Source of the DNA: Endomicrobium sp. | GTDB lineage: Bacteria; Elusimicrobiota; Endomicrobiia; Endomicrobiales; Endomicrobiaceae | NCBI GenBank assembly: GCA_031290625.1 | Contig: JAITND010000043.1 | Span: 1-32,614, forward strand | DNA length: 32,614 nucleotides | Direction: 5' to 3' | Shown: positions 1-7,648 of the stretch, in pieces | Position numbering within the stretch: position 1 is the first letter of the stretch | Layout of the letters: the number at the start of each line of letters is the position of its first letter | Program-made: the position numbers and the translations under genes | Notes under the pieces: model-generated | Databases searched by the model: none | The model's input: only the letters and a program-made list of their open reading frames with translations | What the model was told of the DNA's origin: nothing

Positions 1-485
1 ATAATGGAAAAGGGATGCCCAAAGAGATGGCGGAAAAGTTAGTAAAAGGGCTGGAAGTAGGAACAACAAAAGAAGATGGACATGGGATAGGAACGCAGCA
101 GATAATGAGTACGATAAAAGATATGAACGGGCGGGTAAAGATAGAGTCTAAAGAGAATGTAGGAACAGAGTTTATACTCGCTTTTGCGAAATCGGAAACC
201 CGAGACGGTTTGCGGATAAGATAGAAATAAGGAAGGGGATATACGATAGTTGCGCTTGACGATGGGGATGCGCGCGCATGAAGCGTGGAAAGAGAGGTTT
301 TCAAAATATAAAGAAGACGTAGAGGTTAAGTGTTTCAGAGAAGGGAAAGAAGCAATATGAAAGACAGACATGTTCTTGTTACAGGACTACATTTGTCAAA
401 GATAAAAGAGTTTAATGAAAATAGCGGTTATTTAAAGATACTTAATAAAAATTTGTTGCAAGAGATTCCTTTTGTAAAGTGTTAG
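1..485 (+). pseudogene. Hybrid histidine kinase, C-terminal remnant (ATPase plus receiver-like tail)
   Basis: The first open stretch (3-224) encodes the end of a GHKL ATPase domain: NGKGMP (N/G1-box type) near its start, then HGIGTQQI (G2-type) and GTEF near its end. After a stop, the sequence at about 245-360 still reads as a receiver-like start (IVALDD, then after a one-base shift HEAWKERFSKYKED), and about 361-485 reads as LVTGLHLSKIKEFNENSGY and ends at TAG. These pieces fit the C-terminal part of a sensor kinase fused to a degenerate receiver, with at least one frameshift and an internal deletion. The 5' part lies outside the window. The role would have been signal sensing; the gene cannot make an intact protein. 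The ATPase assignment is firm, the receiver-like tail moderate. Confidence 0.65.
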
Positions 486-587
486 ATAAAAAATCGTATT
501 ATGCTGCGGATAACGCCTTTAAAAATGTTGAATAGTCTTTCAGTAAGCGGCAAATATCAAATTAATTGACGGCAGGTCGTTAAAAAT

Positions 588-847
588 TTGGAATTTGCCC
601 GGCGCGCGATCGTTGGAATAAGTCCTTTTAATAGCTATTACGCGCAAGAAAATATAGAACAGATTGTTTATTTTTGTTCAACCGTTTTTAAGACTTTCAT
701 ATTGTTATCCCCGATGAAATTTCAGTATATACGCTTCAAGCGACGCTATATTCAAAAGAAAGAGCGGAAAAGAAAACAGGAAGCCAAGATCGTTGCCTAA
801 AGAATAAAGCGATTAGAGAGCTTAATGGAATCATCTCTGGAAAATAA
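588..847 (+). pseudogene. tRNA-dependent cyclodipeptide synthase, N-terminal remnant
   Basis: Residues read from 588 give AIVGISPFNSYYAQENIEQI, matching the conserved N-terminal beta strand and Ser-containing loop of cyclodipeptide synthases (GxSxxNSYF, where the Ser carries the aminoacyl intermediate). After a one-base shift near 700 the other frame continues IVIPDEISVYTLQATLYSKE, then RAEKK and LKNKAIREL, which matches the PD..YTL.A.GY...A..K and RAL blocks of the family. These enzymes are about 220-260 residues and make cyclic dipeptides from two aminoacyl-tRNAs. Only about the first 80-90 residues remain, and the relic runs out inside the start of lnt. No start codon can be fixed. It is clearly nonfunctional; the family call rests on motif order only. 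Confidence 0.68.
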
Positions 848-2366
848 GAAAATACTAGATTATAAAAAAGCTGTATTGTGCTGCGCCGCAGGCTTATTAT
901 CCGCATCTGCTTTCCCTAAGTTGAAATTGTTTTTTTTCATTTGGGTATCTTTTGTTCCATTAATTTCTGTAATAATGGAATCAAAGTTAACAAGCTCTTT
1001 TTTTTATGGATTTCTATCCGGATTTGTATTTAATGCAATCGGACTTTATTGGCTTGCGCCAATGCTTCATTTTAATACAGGTTCGTATATTGAGGCAATA
1101 ATAGCTTCGTGTTTTCTTTGGGGTTATCTTGCGCTTTATTGGGGCGTGTGGAGTTTTGGACTGCAAAAATACATTTCCTTTCAAAAAGATAAACTTTCAA
1201 ATTTCTTTACAGTTATTTTTGGTTCTTGTCTTTGGGTTTTGCTTGAATACGTAAGAACGTATCTTTTTACCGGATTCCCATGGATGCTGATAGGCTACTC
1301 GCAATTTGAGTTTACGGAAATTATACAAACGGCGGAGTTTACCGGAGTATATGGCGTTTCTTTTTTGATAATGTTTTGCAACCTATGCTTTTATTTCTGG
1401 CTTGCGGACAAAAATAAAAAAAAATATTTGCATACCGCTTTAATATTTATAATTTTGTTTACATTGTTTGGCGCGCGTAGGATATACAAATTCAGATTGC
1501 TTGGCGAAAAGGAGTATAATGTTTTAATATTTCAGCCAAACATTGACCAATATAAAAAATGGAATGAAGATTATAGACAAGAGATTTTTTCCAATCTTCA
1601 AAAGCAGGCTGTGGAAGTCGGCAAATCTGAAGCTGATTTAGCTTTATGGCCAGAAACTGTCCTTCCGGGCGTAGTTCCACAAGATCAACAGCTGTATGGT
1701 TTTACAAAAAAATTGGCGGCATCCGCCGGAAGTTTCAATATATTCGGTTCGTTTTACAACGAAGACAATGATAAGATGTTCAATGTCGTTTTAGGTTTTA
1801 AAGGCGCTGATGATTATAACTCTGTACACAAGAAAAATCACTTAGTGCCTTTTGGCGAGTTTGTTCCATTTAGAAAGGTTCTCGCAAAATTTTTTGGCGT
1901 TTTAAATAAAATGGGAGATGTTGACAGGGGCAGCGATGCGACTGTATTTAACGACGGCGAACTGTTTATCGGCGCTAGCATATGTTCTGAAAATTTTTTT
2001 CCGGATATAGCAAGAAGGTTTGTTCTAAATGGAGCAAAAGTTCTTACAAACCACACAAACGACGCTTGGTTTTTTGACACGGCGGCTCCATATCAACATT
2101 TTATGATGAATGTATTTAGAGCTGTTGAAAACAGAAAATTTGTTTTAGTTTCGGCAAATACGGGCGTTTCCGGCATTATTGAAGCTTCAGGAATAATTAT
2201 TGATAAGACTAAAGTGTCAAAAAGAGAATTGCTAAATGGAACGTTTTTTCAAAACGATTTTAAAACTTTCTATGCTAAATTGGGCGATGTTTTTGTAAAA
2301 ATATGCTGCGTTGTCCTGTTAGTATTGGTAGTATTTTTACGTTTCAAAAGGCGGGTAAGCGAGTAA
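825..2366 (+). CDS. lnt: Apolipoprotein N-acyltransferase
   Basis: This 513-residue protein is the usual length for Lnt, the inner-membrane enzyme that adds the third acyl chain to the N-terminal Cys of lipoproteins, using phospholipid as donor. The N-terminal half has several hydrophobic segments (about residues 15-215). The C-terminal half is a nitrilase-fold domain with all three catalytic residues visible in context: Glu in LALWPETVLPG, Lys in HKKNHLVPFGEF and Cys in GASICSENFFPD. A final hydrophobic segment lies near residues 485-505. The start at 825 is preceded by a weak AGAG and overlaps the decayed cyclodipeptide synthase. prfB follows after about 50 bases. Lnt implies a diderm envelope with triacylated lipoproteins, consistent with the lipoprotein at 13983. 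Confidence 0.95.
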   Translation: MESSLENKKILDYKKAVLCCAAGLLSASAFPKLKLFFFIWVSFVPLISVIMESKLTSSFFYGFLSGFVFNAIGLYWLAPMLHFNTGSYIEAIIASCFLWGYLALYWGVWSFGLQKYISFQKDKLSNFFTVIFGSCLWVLLEYVRTYLFTGFPWMLIGYSQFEFTEIIQTAEFTGVYGVSFLIMFCNLCFYFWLADKNKKKYLHTALIFIILFTLFGARRIYKFRLLGEKEYNVLIFQPNIDQYKKWNEDYRQEIFSNLQKQAVEVGKSEADLALWPETVLPGVVPQDQQLYGFTKKLAASAGSFNIFGSFYNEDNDKMFNVVLGFKGADDYNSVHKKNHLVPFGEFVPFRKVLAKFFGVLNKMGDVDRGSDATVFNDGELFIGASICSENFFPDIARRFVLNGAKVLTNHTNDAWFFDTAAPYQHFMMNVFRAVENRKFVLVSANTGVSGIIEASGIIIDKTKVSKRELLNGTFFQNDFKTFYAKLGDVFVKICCVVLLVLVVFLRFKRRVSE

Positions 2367-2418
2367 TAAATTAAGATTTTACTTTGAGCGTATAAGTTAT
2401 AAATAAAGAGGTTCTAAA

Positions 2419-3508
2419 ATGCTTCAACAGCAAAAAGAAAGGATAGAAGCTTTGAGGAGGTCTCTTTGACTTAGATTCAAAACTGAACAGAATCAAAGAG
2501 CTTGAAAAAGAAATATCAGATCCAAACTTATGGAATGACCAGAACAATGCAAAAAAAGTAATGTCTGAGCTTGACGGTTTAAAGAATACGCGTAAGTTGT
2601 GGCAGGATATGTATTTGCAGGTTAAAGATTTAATTGATTTAAAAGATCTTGCCAAGTCTGAAAATGACGACGATACTTTAAAAGAGGTAGAAAATGGAAG
2701 CAAGAAATTAGAGAAAGTTCTAGCTGCGTTTGAAACAAAAACAAAGCTTGGCGGAGAGCATGATAAAAGTAATGCCATAATGTCTATACACGCGGGAGCG
2801 GGCGGCACTGAGTCTTGCGATTGGGCGCAAACGCTTGTAAGGATGTATTCAAGATGGGCTGAAGACAAAGGTTTTGAAATTGAAGTAGTGGATAGTTTAG
2901 ATGGCGATGAAGCGGGAATCAAAAGCATCGCCATGATAATAAAGGGCGAGTATGCTTACGGTTTCTTGCAGTCGGAAATAGGAGTCCACAGGCTTGTAAG
3001 AATTTCTCCGTTTGACTCAAACAAGAGAAGACATACCTCTTTCAGTTCTGTTGACGTTATACCCGAAATTGAAGATACCATAGACGTAGTAATTGAAGAT
3101 AAAGACATAAGGATAGACACTTATAGAGCGTCGGGAGCAGGCGGACAGCATATCAACAAAACGGATTCTGCTGTAAGAATAATCCACTTGCCTACGGGAA
3201 TAATCGTTCAATCGCAAAACGATCGTTCGCAAATAAAAAATAGAGCCACAGCTATGAAGCTCTTGAAAGCTAAGCTTTACGAACTTGAACAAGAAAAACA
3301 ACGAGCTTCTTATGAAAAACATTATAATGAGAAAGGCGCTATAGAGTGGGGCAGCCAAATCCGCTCGTATGTCTTTATGCCTTATCAGCTTGCCAAAGAC
3401 CACAGAACAGGTTATGAGACTTCGCAAGTCAATGCGGTAATGGATGGCGAAATAGACGGTTTTATAGGCGCATATCTCTCTTGGAAATTGAAAAGTAAAA
3501 ATAAATAA
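2419..3508 (+). CDS. prfB: Peptide chain release factor 2, with programmed +1 frameshift
   Basis: RF2 recognises UGA and UAA and triggers peptidyl-tRNA hydrolysis. Translation starts at ATG 2419 (AAGAGG upstream) and runs 16 codons to an in-frame TGA at 2467-2469. A +1 shift at CTT-TGA continues DLDSKLNRIKELEKEI and the rest, giving about 362 residues, close to the usual 365. The anticodon-like tripeptide SPF (RISPFDSNKRRH) and the catalytic GGQ (RASGAGGQHINKTD) are both intact. The sensing loop is standard: low RF2 slows UGA recognition and favours the shift. It also shows that UGA is a real stop in this organism, which matters for the Panacea gene at 19739. A plain annotation starting at 2561 would miss about 47 N-terminal residues. 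Confidence 0.97.
2455..2470 (+). promoter_or_regulatory. RF2 programmed frameshift site
   Basis: The elements match the classic RF2 recoding site: an internal Shine-Dalgarno AGGAGG (2455-2460), a 3-nt spacer, then the slippery CTT followed by TGA and C (2464-2470). The anti-SD pairing three bases before the slippery codon is what promotes the +1 shift in known prfB genes. Confidence 0.95.
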
Positions 3509-3528
3509 TATTATTCATTTTTCAATAG

Positions 3529-3556
3529 TTTTTTGTGTTTAAAGTTTTGATATAAT
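3529..3556 (+). promoter_or_regulatory. Candidate sigma70 promoter for psd-pssA-ndk
   Basis: An extended -10 (TGATATAAT, hexamer 3551-3556) lies about 70 bases before psd. The -35 is only a T-rich TTTTTT/TTTTTG around 3529-3534 with 16-17 nt spacing. The -10 is good and the -35 weak. Confidence 0.42.
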
Positions 3557-3625
3557 TTGGCGTATTTAGTAAAATCCAAACGAATTTGAAAGATTTTGTG
3601 TTTAATGTGTTTAAAAGGAATAATC

Positions 3626-4252
3626 ATGCAAATTGTGAAAGAAGGCTATCCATTTATTTTAATTTCTCTTATTTTAGGAATACTGTTGATTGTTTCTGGT
3701 TTCGGTAAATTTTCGTCCGTAGCGGGCGTTTTGTGCATTGCGGCTTCGTTATTTTGCCTATATTTCTTTAGAGATCCCAAAATAAAGATAACTCAAGGGG
3801 AAAATCTTATCCTTTCTCCATGCAATGGCACTGTTTTAGAAGTAAGTGAGAATGAAACAGAAAAAGTTGTCAGGGTATTTTTATCTGTACTAGATGTTCA
3901 TCTTCAGAGGTCTCCCATTGCGGGTAAAGTTGTAAGCGTTGAACATAAACCCGGGAAGTTTTTGAAAGCTATGGATCCTGAGGCTCACATAGTAAACGAA
4001 CAAAACATAATTAGCATAGAAAATGAAAACGGAAAGTATTTGGTTAAACAGATAGCCGGCGTTCTTGCGAGACGTTGCATGTCTTGGGTAAAGCCGGGAG
4101 ATGTTTTAAAAACCGGCGACAAAATCGGCGTAATAAAATTTAGTTCTCAGGTTGACTTGCATATGCCAAAAAATGTTGAAGTTAAGGTAAAACAGGGATA
4201 TAAAGTTGTCTCTGGCGTGACTGTTTTTGCAAACATAAATAAAGGAAGTTGA
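3626..4252 (+). CDS. psd: Phosphatidylserine decarboxylase, short form
   Basis: This 208-residue protein belongs to the short, membrane-anchored decarboxylase class that converts phosphatidylserine to phosphatidylethanolamine after autocatalytic cleavage to a pyruvoyl enzyme. It has two hydrophobic segments (about residues 8-50), then YFFRDP, SPCNGTV, and VFLSVLDVHLQRSP with the conserved HxQR-type block. The self-cleavage region reads IKFSSQVDLHMP where the family usually has FGS; the Gly before the presumed pyruvoyl Ser is Ser here. I start at ATG 3626 (MQIVKEGYPF), which has AAAGGA upstream and fits the family N-terminus, rather than the upstream TTG. pssA starts two bases after the stop, so the PS-making and PS-decarboxylating steps are co-expressed. 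Confidence 0.9.
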   Translation: MQIVKEGYPFILISLILGILLIVSGFGKFSSVAGVLCIAASLFCLYFFRDPKIKITQGENLILSPCNGTVLEVSENETEKVVRVFLSVLDVHLQRSPIAGKVVSVEHKPGKFLKAMDPEAHIVNEQNIISIENENGKYLVKQIAGVLARRCMSWVKPGDVLKTGDKIGVIKFSSQVDLHMPKNVEVKVKQGYKVVSGVTVFANINKGS

Positions 4253-4254
4253 GC

Positions 4255-5049
4255 ATGGGCGAAAAAATGAAGAAGGGTATCTACATACTGCCGAGTCTTT
4301 TAACATGCGCAAACATGAGCTGCGGTTATTTGTCAATATTGTCGTCCATAGACGGGGATTTTGCTAAAGCGGCGTGGTTTCTTGCGCTTGCGGTAGCATT
4401 TGACATGACTGACGGAAAAGTTGCAAGACTTACAAAAACAACAAGCGAGTTTGGCGTTCAGCTAGATTCTTTAAGCGATTTAATTTCATTCGGACTTTCT
4501 CCGTCTGTTATGATGTATCAGCTTGTTTTAAGCTCAATGGAAAAAGTCGGTATGGCTATAGCCATACTATTTGTTTTGTGCAGCGCTTTAAGGCTTGCAA
4601 AATTTAATGTTCGCGCTCAAGACGGCGTAGTGCATAATTCTTTTATGGGTCTTCCTACGCCTGCGTCTGCGGGACTGTTGTTGTCTTTTGTTTTAAGCTA
4701 CGAGCTTTTTGCGGATCATGGACAGTCTTTGTCTTTCAAAACAATCCCAATTTTGATGAAAAACATGCCTATTTTCTTTAAGACAATGCCTGTTGTAATG
4801 GTTATTTTGTCTTTACTAATGGTTTCAAACATACCTTATTATTCTTTCAAAAAGATGAATTTGTCCAAACCTAAAACTTTCAGACTTTTGGTTTTGGTCG
4901 TATTGCTTTTATTTTTAATGATAACATTCCCGCAAAATATAATTTTTGTATTGTTTAGTTTATACGTTTTCTCAGGACTAATCGGCATTGGAATAAAATA
5001 TTACAGCGCTCGTAAAAAAAAGAATATAGGAGCGGGAAATGGCAATTGA
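4255..5049 (+). CDS. pssA: CDP-diacylglycerol-serine O-phosphatidyltransferase
   Basis: This integral membrane enzyme makes phosphatidylserine from CDP-diacylglycerol and serine, the substrate of the psd product encoded just upstream. The CDP-alcohol phosphotransferase signature is complete: DMTDGKVAR, then eight residues, GVQLDSLSD, supplying the metal-binding Asp residues. About six to eight hydrophobic segments span the protein, and the basic C-terminus (YYSARKKKN) is expected on the cytoplasmic side. ATG 4255 lies 8 nt after AAAGGA and two bases after the psd stop; a TTG at 4249 is less likely. The C-terminus overlaps ndk by 11 bases, implying translational coupling. Confidence 0.94.
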   Translation: MGEKMKKGIYILPSLLTCANMSCGYLSILSSIDGDFAKAAWFLALAVAFDMTDGKVARLTKTTSEFGVQLDSLSDLISFGLSPSVMMYQLVLSSMEKVGMAIAILFVLCSALRLAKFNVRAQDGVVHNSFMGLPTPASAGLLLSFVLSYELFADHGQSLSFKTIPILMKNMPIFFKTMPVVMVILSLLMVSNIPYYSFKKMNLSKPKTFRLLVLVVLLLFLMITFPQNIIFVLFSLYVFSGLIGIGIKYYSARKKKNIGAGNGN

Positions 5050-5560
5050 ACAGCTTTTAATTTTGATTAAACCTGACGGAGTAAAAAAATCTTTGACAGG
5101 AAATATTCTAACTAAGCTCTCTGAAGCAAGAATGCTTATAATAGGCGCAAAAGCTGTTAAGGCGAGTAAAGAACTAGCCGAGGAGCATTATTATCAGCTT
5201 AAAGACAAGTCTTTTTTTGGAGAATTAGTTGATTATATACAGGGCAAAATTTATGGCGAGCCTTGGGATAGAGTTTTGGCTTTCGTATATCAAGGCGAAG
5301 ACGGTATCGCAAGAATGAGAAAAATCGCTGGAGCTACAAACCCTGAAGAAGCCGATCCTGTGTCAATAAGAGGAGCTTACGGAAGAATAACCACAAAAGG
5401 CGTATATGAAAACGTTGTTCACTGCTCTTCAGAACCATCTGAAGCTGAAAGGGAAATCAAGTTGTGGTTTAAGCCTGAAGAAATAGTTAAGACTATATAT
5501 CCTACAAAGAAAGTTGTTGTAGAGAAAGAAGAAAAAGAGGTTTGGCTTAGTCTCTTTTAG
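5039..5560 (+). CDS. ndk: Nucleoside diphosphate kinase, extended form
   Basis: Ndk transfers the gamma phosphate between nucleoside tri- and diphosphates through a phospho-His. The N-terminus LLILIKPDGVKKS is typical, and the catalytic His lies in ENVVHCSSEPSEAEREI. At 173 residues it is longer than the usual 135-150. The extra length is an insertion between the substrate-binding and active-site segments (about residues 60-80, DYIQGKIYGEPWDR) and a charged tail (VVVEKEEKE). Similar long forms exist in other bacteria, so this is probably a lineage trait. It is the last intact gene of the psd-pssA-ndk run. Confidence 0.9.
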   Translation: MAIEQLLILIKPDGVKKSLTGNILTKLSEARMLIIGAKAVKASKELAEEHYYQLKDKSFFGELVDYIQGKIYGEPWDRVLAFVYQGEDGIARMRKIAGATNPEEADPVSIRGAYGRITTKGVYENVVHCSSEPSEAEREIKLWFKPEEIVKTIYPTKKVVVEKEEKEVWLSLF

Positions 5561-5585
5561 CTATAGCAATTTAATATGAAATATC

Positions 5586-5627
5586 GTCAAGGATGGTAAG
5601 TCCCGCCTTGACATGCTTTTTGTCAAG
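5586..5627 (+). promoter_or_regulatory. Two mutually exclusive hairpins (terminator/attenuator-like)
   Basis: GTCAAGG (5586-5592) pairs with CCTTGAC (5606-5612) and is followed by TTTTT at 5617-5621, forming a terminator-like hairpin after ndk. CTTGACA (5608-5614) can instead pair with TGTCAAG (5621-5627), which would break the first stem. The pair lies between the ndk stop and the start of the pckG pseudogene, so it may be simple termination or an old leader control of pckG. Confidence 0.5.
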
Positions 5628-5668
5628 AGAGCTGTTTCTGCAATAATACTCGTATAAGGAGCGATAAA

Positions 5669-6565
5669 ATGCCGATGCCAATAAGGAGATATTCGTAAAA
5701 GAAATGCGGGAGCTTTTTCAGTCTGACGAAGTTTATATTGCGGACGGTTCCCAAGAAGAAGCTGAAAGATTGACGGAAATTGCTCAAAAATCTGAAGTTG
5801 ACGGAAGAGTTGTCTTAGAAAAATTAAACGGACAAGAGTATCCAAATTCTTACTATCACCGCTCAAACCCTAACGATGCTGCCCGTACGGAACGCTTAAC
5901 CTTTGTTTGCGCTCCGACAAAAGACCAAGCTGGACCTAATAATAATTGGTTGGACACTAAAGAAGCTAAAGAAAAGATGACTGATCTTTTTAAAGACGCA
6001 ATGAAGGGAAGAACAATGTACGTTATTCCATTTGTCATGGGTCCGCCGAAATCAAAATACGCTAAAAACTGCGTTTAAATAACCGATTCTGCATATGCGG
6101 CTTTGAGCAGGCAAACCGGCTGCCCGCCCAAATTCAAGGTTTAGCGTTTCAATTTACAACTGTCCTACACTTTCGCCCGAGTACGACAATCCTAAAGGCG
6201 CGTCTATTTCCGGAATAATTTTTGGCGGACGCAGAAAAAGTACAATTCCGTTGGTATATGAAGCAAAAGATTGGAAGAGAGGAGTATTTACTGCGTCAAT
6301 AATAGGTTCTGAAACTACCGCCGCCGCAAGCGGTCAAGTGGGAACTGTAAGAAGAGATCCTATGGCTATGCTTCCTTTTTGCGGATACAATATGGGCGAT
6401 TATTTTCAACATTGGTTAAATATCGGCAAGAGAGCTAAAAAGCTTCCTAAAATATTTATGGTTAACTGGTTTAGAAAAGACGACGATGGTAAGTTTATGT
6501 GGCCATGTTTTAGAGAAAATTCCAGAGTTATAAAATGGATGATAGACAGACATGTTTTGGGATAG
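5669..6565 (+). pseudogene. pckG: Phosphoenolpyruvate carboxykinase (GTP), decayed
   Basis: The GTP-dependent enzyme interconverts oxaloacetate and PEP. A good start with AAGGAG remains at 5669 but runs into a stop at once. From 5701 one frame encodes the N-terminal part (YIADGSQEEAERL, SYYHRSNPNDAARTE, GPNNNW, KGRTMYVIPFVMGPP). About 6079-6110 still reads ITDSAYAAL. Then about 230 residues are missing, and from about 6220 another frame resumes with [41 protein letters not shown] and [12 protein letters not shown], stopping before the C-terminal domain. The full protein is about 600 residues; the P-loop/kinase-loop region and C-terminus are lost. It cannot be active, so this PEP-oxaloacetate route is lost unless another copy exists. 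Confidence 0.9.
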
Positions 6566-6645
6566 CTATTTGGGAGATCTTCAATAAGAATAATTAGATT
6601 AATAATCATTACGGCAAAAGAGTAACTGATGTTCAATCAAAAAAT

Positions 6646-6690
6646 TGAGAAATCTGGTTCTGAATTTCAGAACCAGATTTCTCATTTACT
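6646..6690. terminator. Long perfect hairpin terminator, probably bidirectional
   Basis: A perfect 19-bp inverted repeat (arms 6646-6664 and 6666-6684, one central base) is followed on the plus strand by TTTACTTTTTT. On the minus strand it is followed by AATTTTTTGATTG. It can end transcription coming from pckG and from the minus-strand remnant to its right. The stem is unusually long and the centre unusually tight. Confidence 0.75.
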
Positions 6691-6960
6691 TTTTTGCTGT
6701 AATAATTATTGTTGATCATGCTTGTAAAAATATCTTTACTTTGACCTAAAAAATGTCGCTTAAACTGAACCATGTCTGCCGATGTAAAAAGCAGTATTTT
6801 GTCGCTAGAATGTATAAGTAAGTCCAAAGGACCAGCAGCGCGCCCGTTGTTTTTAAAAAAATTGAAAAATCCGCCCTATGTCGTTATAAATTACGGCGTT
6901 GTCGGCATTTAAACTATACTCTTTAGAACCTGAGTTTATCGATTGGACCGCATTCTTTCT
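6685..6960 (-). pseudogene. Minus-strand coding remnant, family not recognised
   Basis: Read on the minus strand, 6960-6857 is open and looks like protein (NAVQSINSGSKEYSLNADN, then IYNDIGRIFQFF and a stop). A neighbouring frame at 6848-6685 continues GPLDLLIHSSDKILLFTSAD and RHFLGQSKDIFTSM. Composition is protein-like and the break is a single shift, so this is probably the end of a decayed gene that terminates at the hairpin. I do not recognise the family. It fills the otherwise gene-free stretch between the pckG relic and the Nudix gene. Confidence 0.35.
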
Positions 6961-6964
6961 GTTT

Positions 6965-6991
6965 TTGTTTTATAGTAAAAAATGATAAAAT
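6965..6991 (+). promoter_or_regulatory. Candidate -10 element directly before the Nudix gene
   Basis: GATAAAAT (hexamer TAAAAT, 6986-6991) ends six bases before the ATG at 6998, with a weak TTGTTT at 6965. No Shine-Dalgarno is present between it and the ATG, so if used it would give a leaderless or nearly leaderless mRNA. Confidence 0.4.
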
Positions 6992-6997
6992 ATCGCT

Positions 6998-7537
6998 ATG
7001 AGTAAAGATCTGATTGAAAAGCCTTTGAATAAGAAATTAATATATAAAGGAAAATTTACAGAGCTTTTTTGCGATGAAGTACAACTTCCAAACGGCAACC
7101 TTGCTATAAGGGAATATGTAAAACACCCTGAAGCAGCAGCGGTTCTTCCATTTATTGATAAAGAAAATATAGTTTTAGTTAAACAGTATAGATATGCTGT
7201 AGACAAAGTAACTTACGAGATTCCCGCGGGTAAAATTGATGCGGGAGAAACTCCTATTGAATGCATAACAAGAGAGTTGGAAGAGGAAACGGGATGTAGA
7301 GCCAAAAAGTTTGAACTTTTGTTGTCTTTTTATCCTACGGCTGCGCTTTCAACTGAGTTATTGCATATTTTTTCGGCTTTTGACCTTGAAGAAGGCAGCC
7401 TTAATCTTGATGAAGATGAGTTTGTTGACAAAGAAATAGTAAGCTTTAAAAATGCTTTAGATATGGTAAAAAGCGGGTATATAAAGGATTCAAAAACCAT
7501 TATAGCATTGCTGTATTTTGCTAATTTGTCAAAATAA
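6998..7537 (+). CDS. Nudix hydrolase, ADP-ribose pyrophosphatase type
   Basis: The 179-residue protein carries a complete Nudix box at about residues 76-98: GKIDAGE, seven residues, then RELEEETGC, which supplies the metal-binding Glu residues. N-terminal strands such as LPNGNLAIREYVKHP and VLVKQYRYAVD are typical of ADP-ribose/sugar-nucleotide pyrophosphatases (NudF-like), which clear ADP-ribose and related toxic metabolites in the cytoplasm. The exact substrate cannot be read from sequence. The gene stands alone between the pckG/minus-strand debris and aspS. ATG 6998 lacks a ribosome-binding site but fits the family start. Confidence 0.85.
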   Translation: MSKDLIEKPLNKKLIYKGKFTELFCDEVQLPNGNLAIREYVKHPEAAAVLPFIDKENIVLVKQYRYAVDKVTYEIPAGKIDAGETPIECITRELEEETGCRAKKFELLLSFYPTAALSTELLHIFSAFDLEEGSLNLDEDEFVDKEIVSFKNALDMVKSGYIKDSKTIIALLYFANLSK

Positions 7538-7648
7538 TTTGTATTTTTACAGTTTGCGAGTTAGTTCTATAATCTTGTATTTAATAGGTTTTTGCAAGAG
7601 TTGGCGGTTTTAATTTTATTATTTAAGATGTTTTAAGAGGCTTTTATT

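Noticed and set aside
588-800. The 70-codon frame at 588 as an intact small protein
   Set aside because: Its second half (SPMKFQYIRFKRRYI and on) is basic nonsense, while the neighbouring frame continues the cyclodipeptide synthase motifs, so it is a frameshifted relic.
2561-2561. ATG 2561 as the prfB start
   Set aside because: It would drop about 47 N-terminal residues that are encoded through the programmed frameshift from ATG 2419, where all recoding elements are present.
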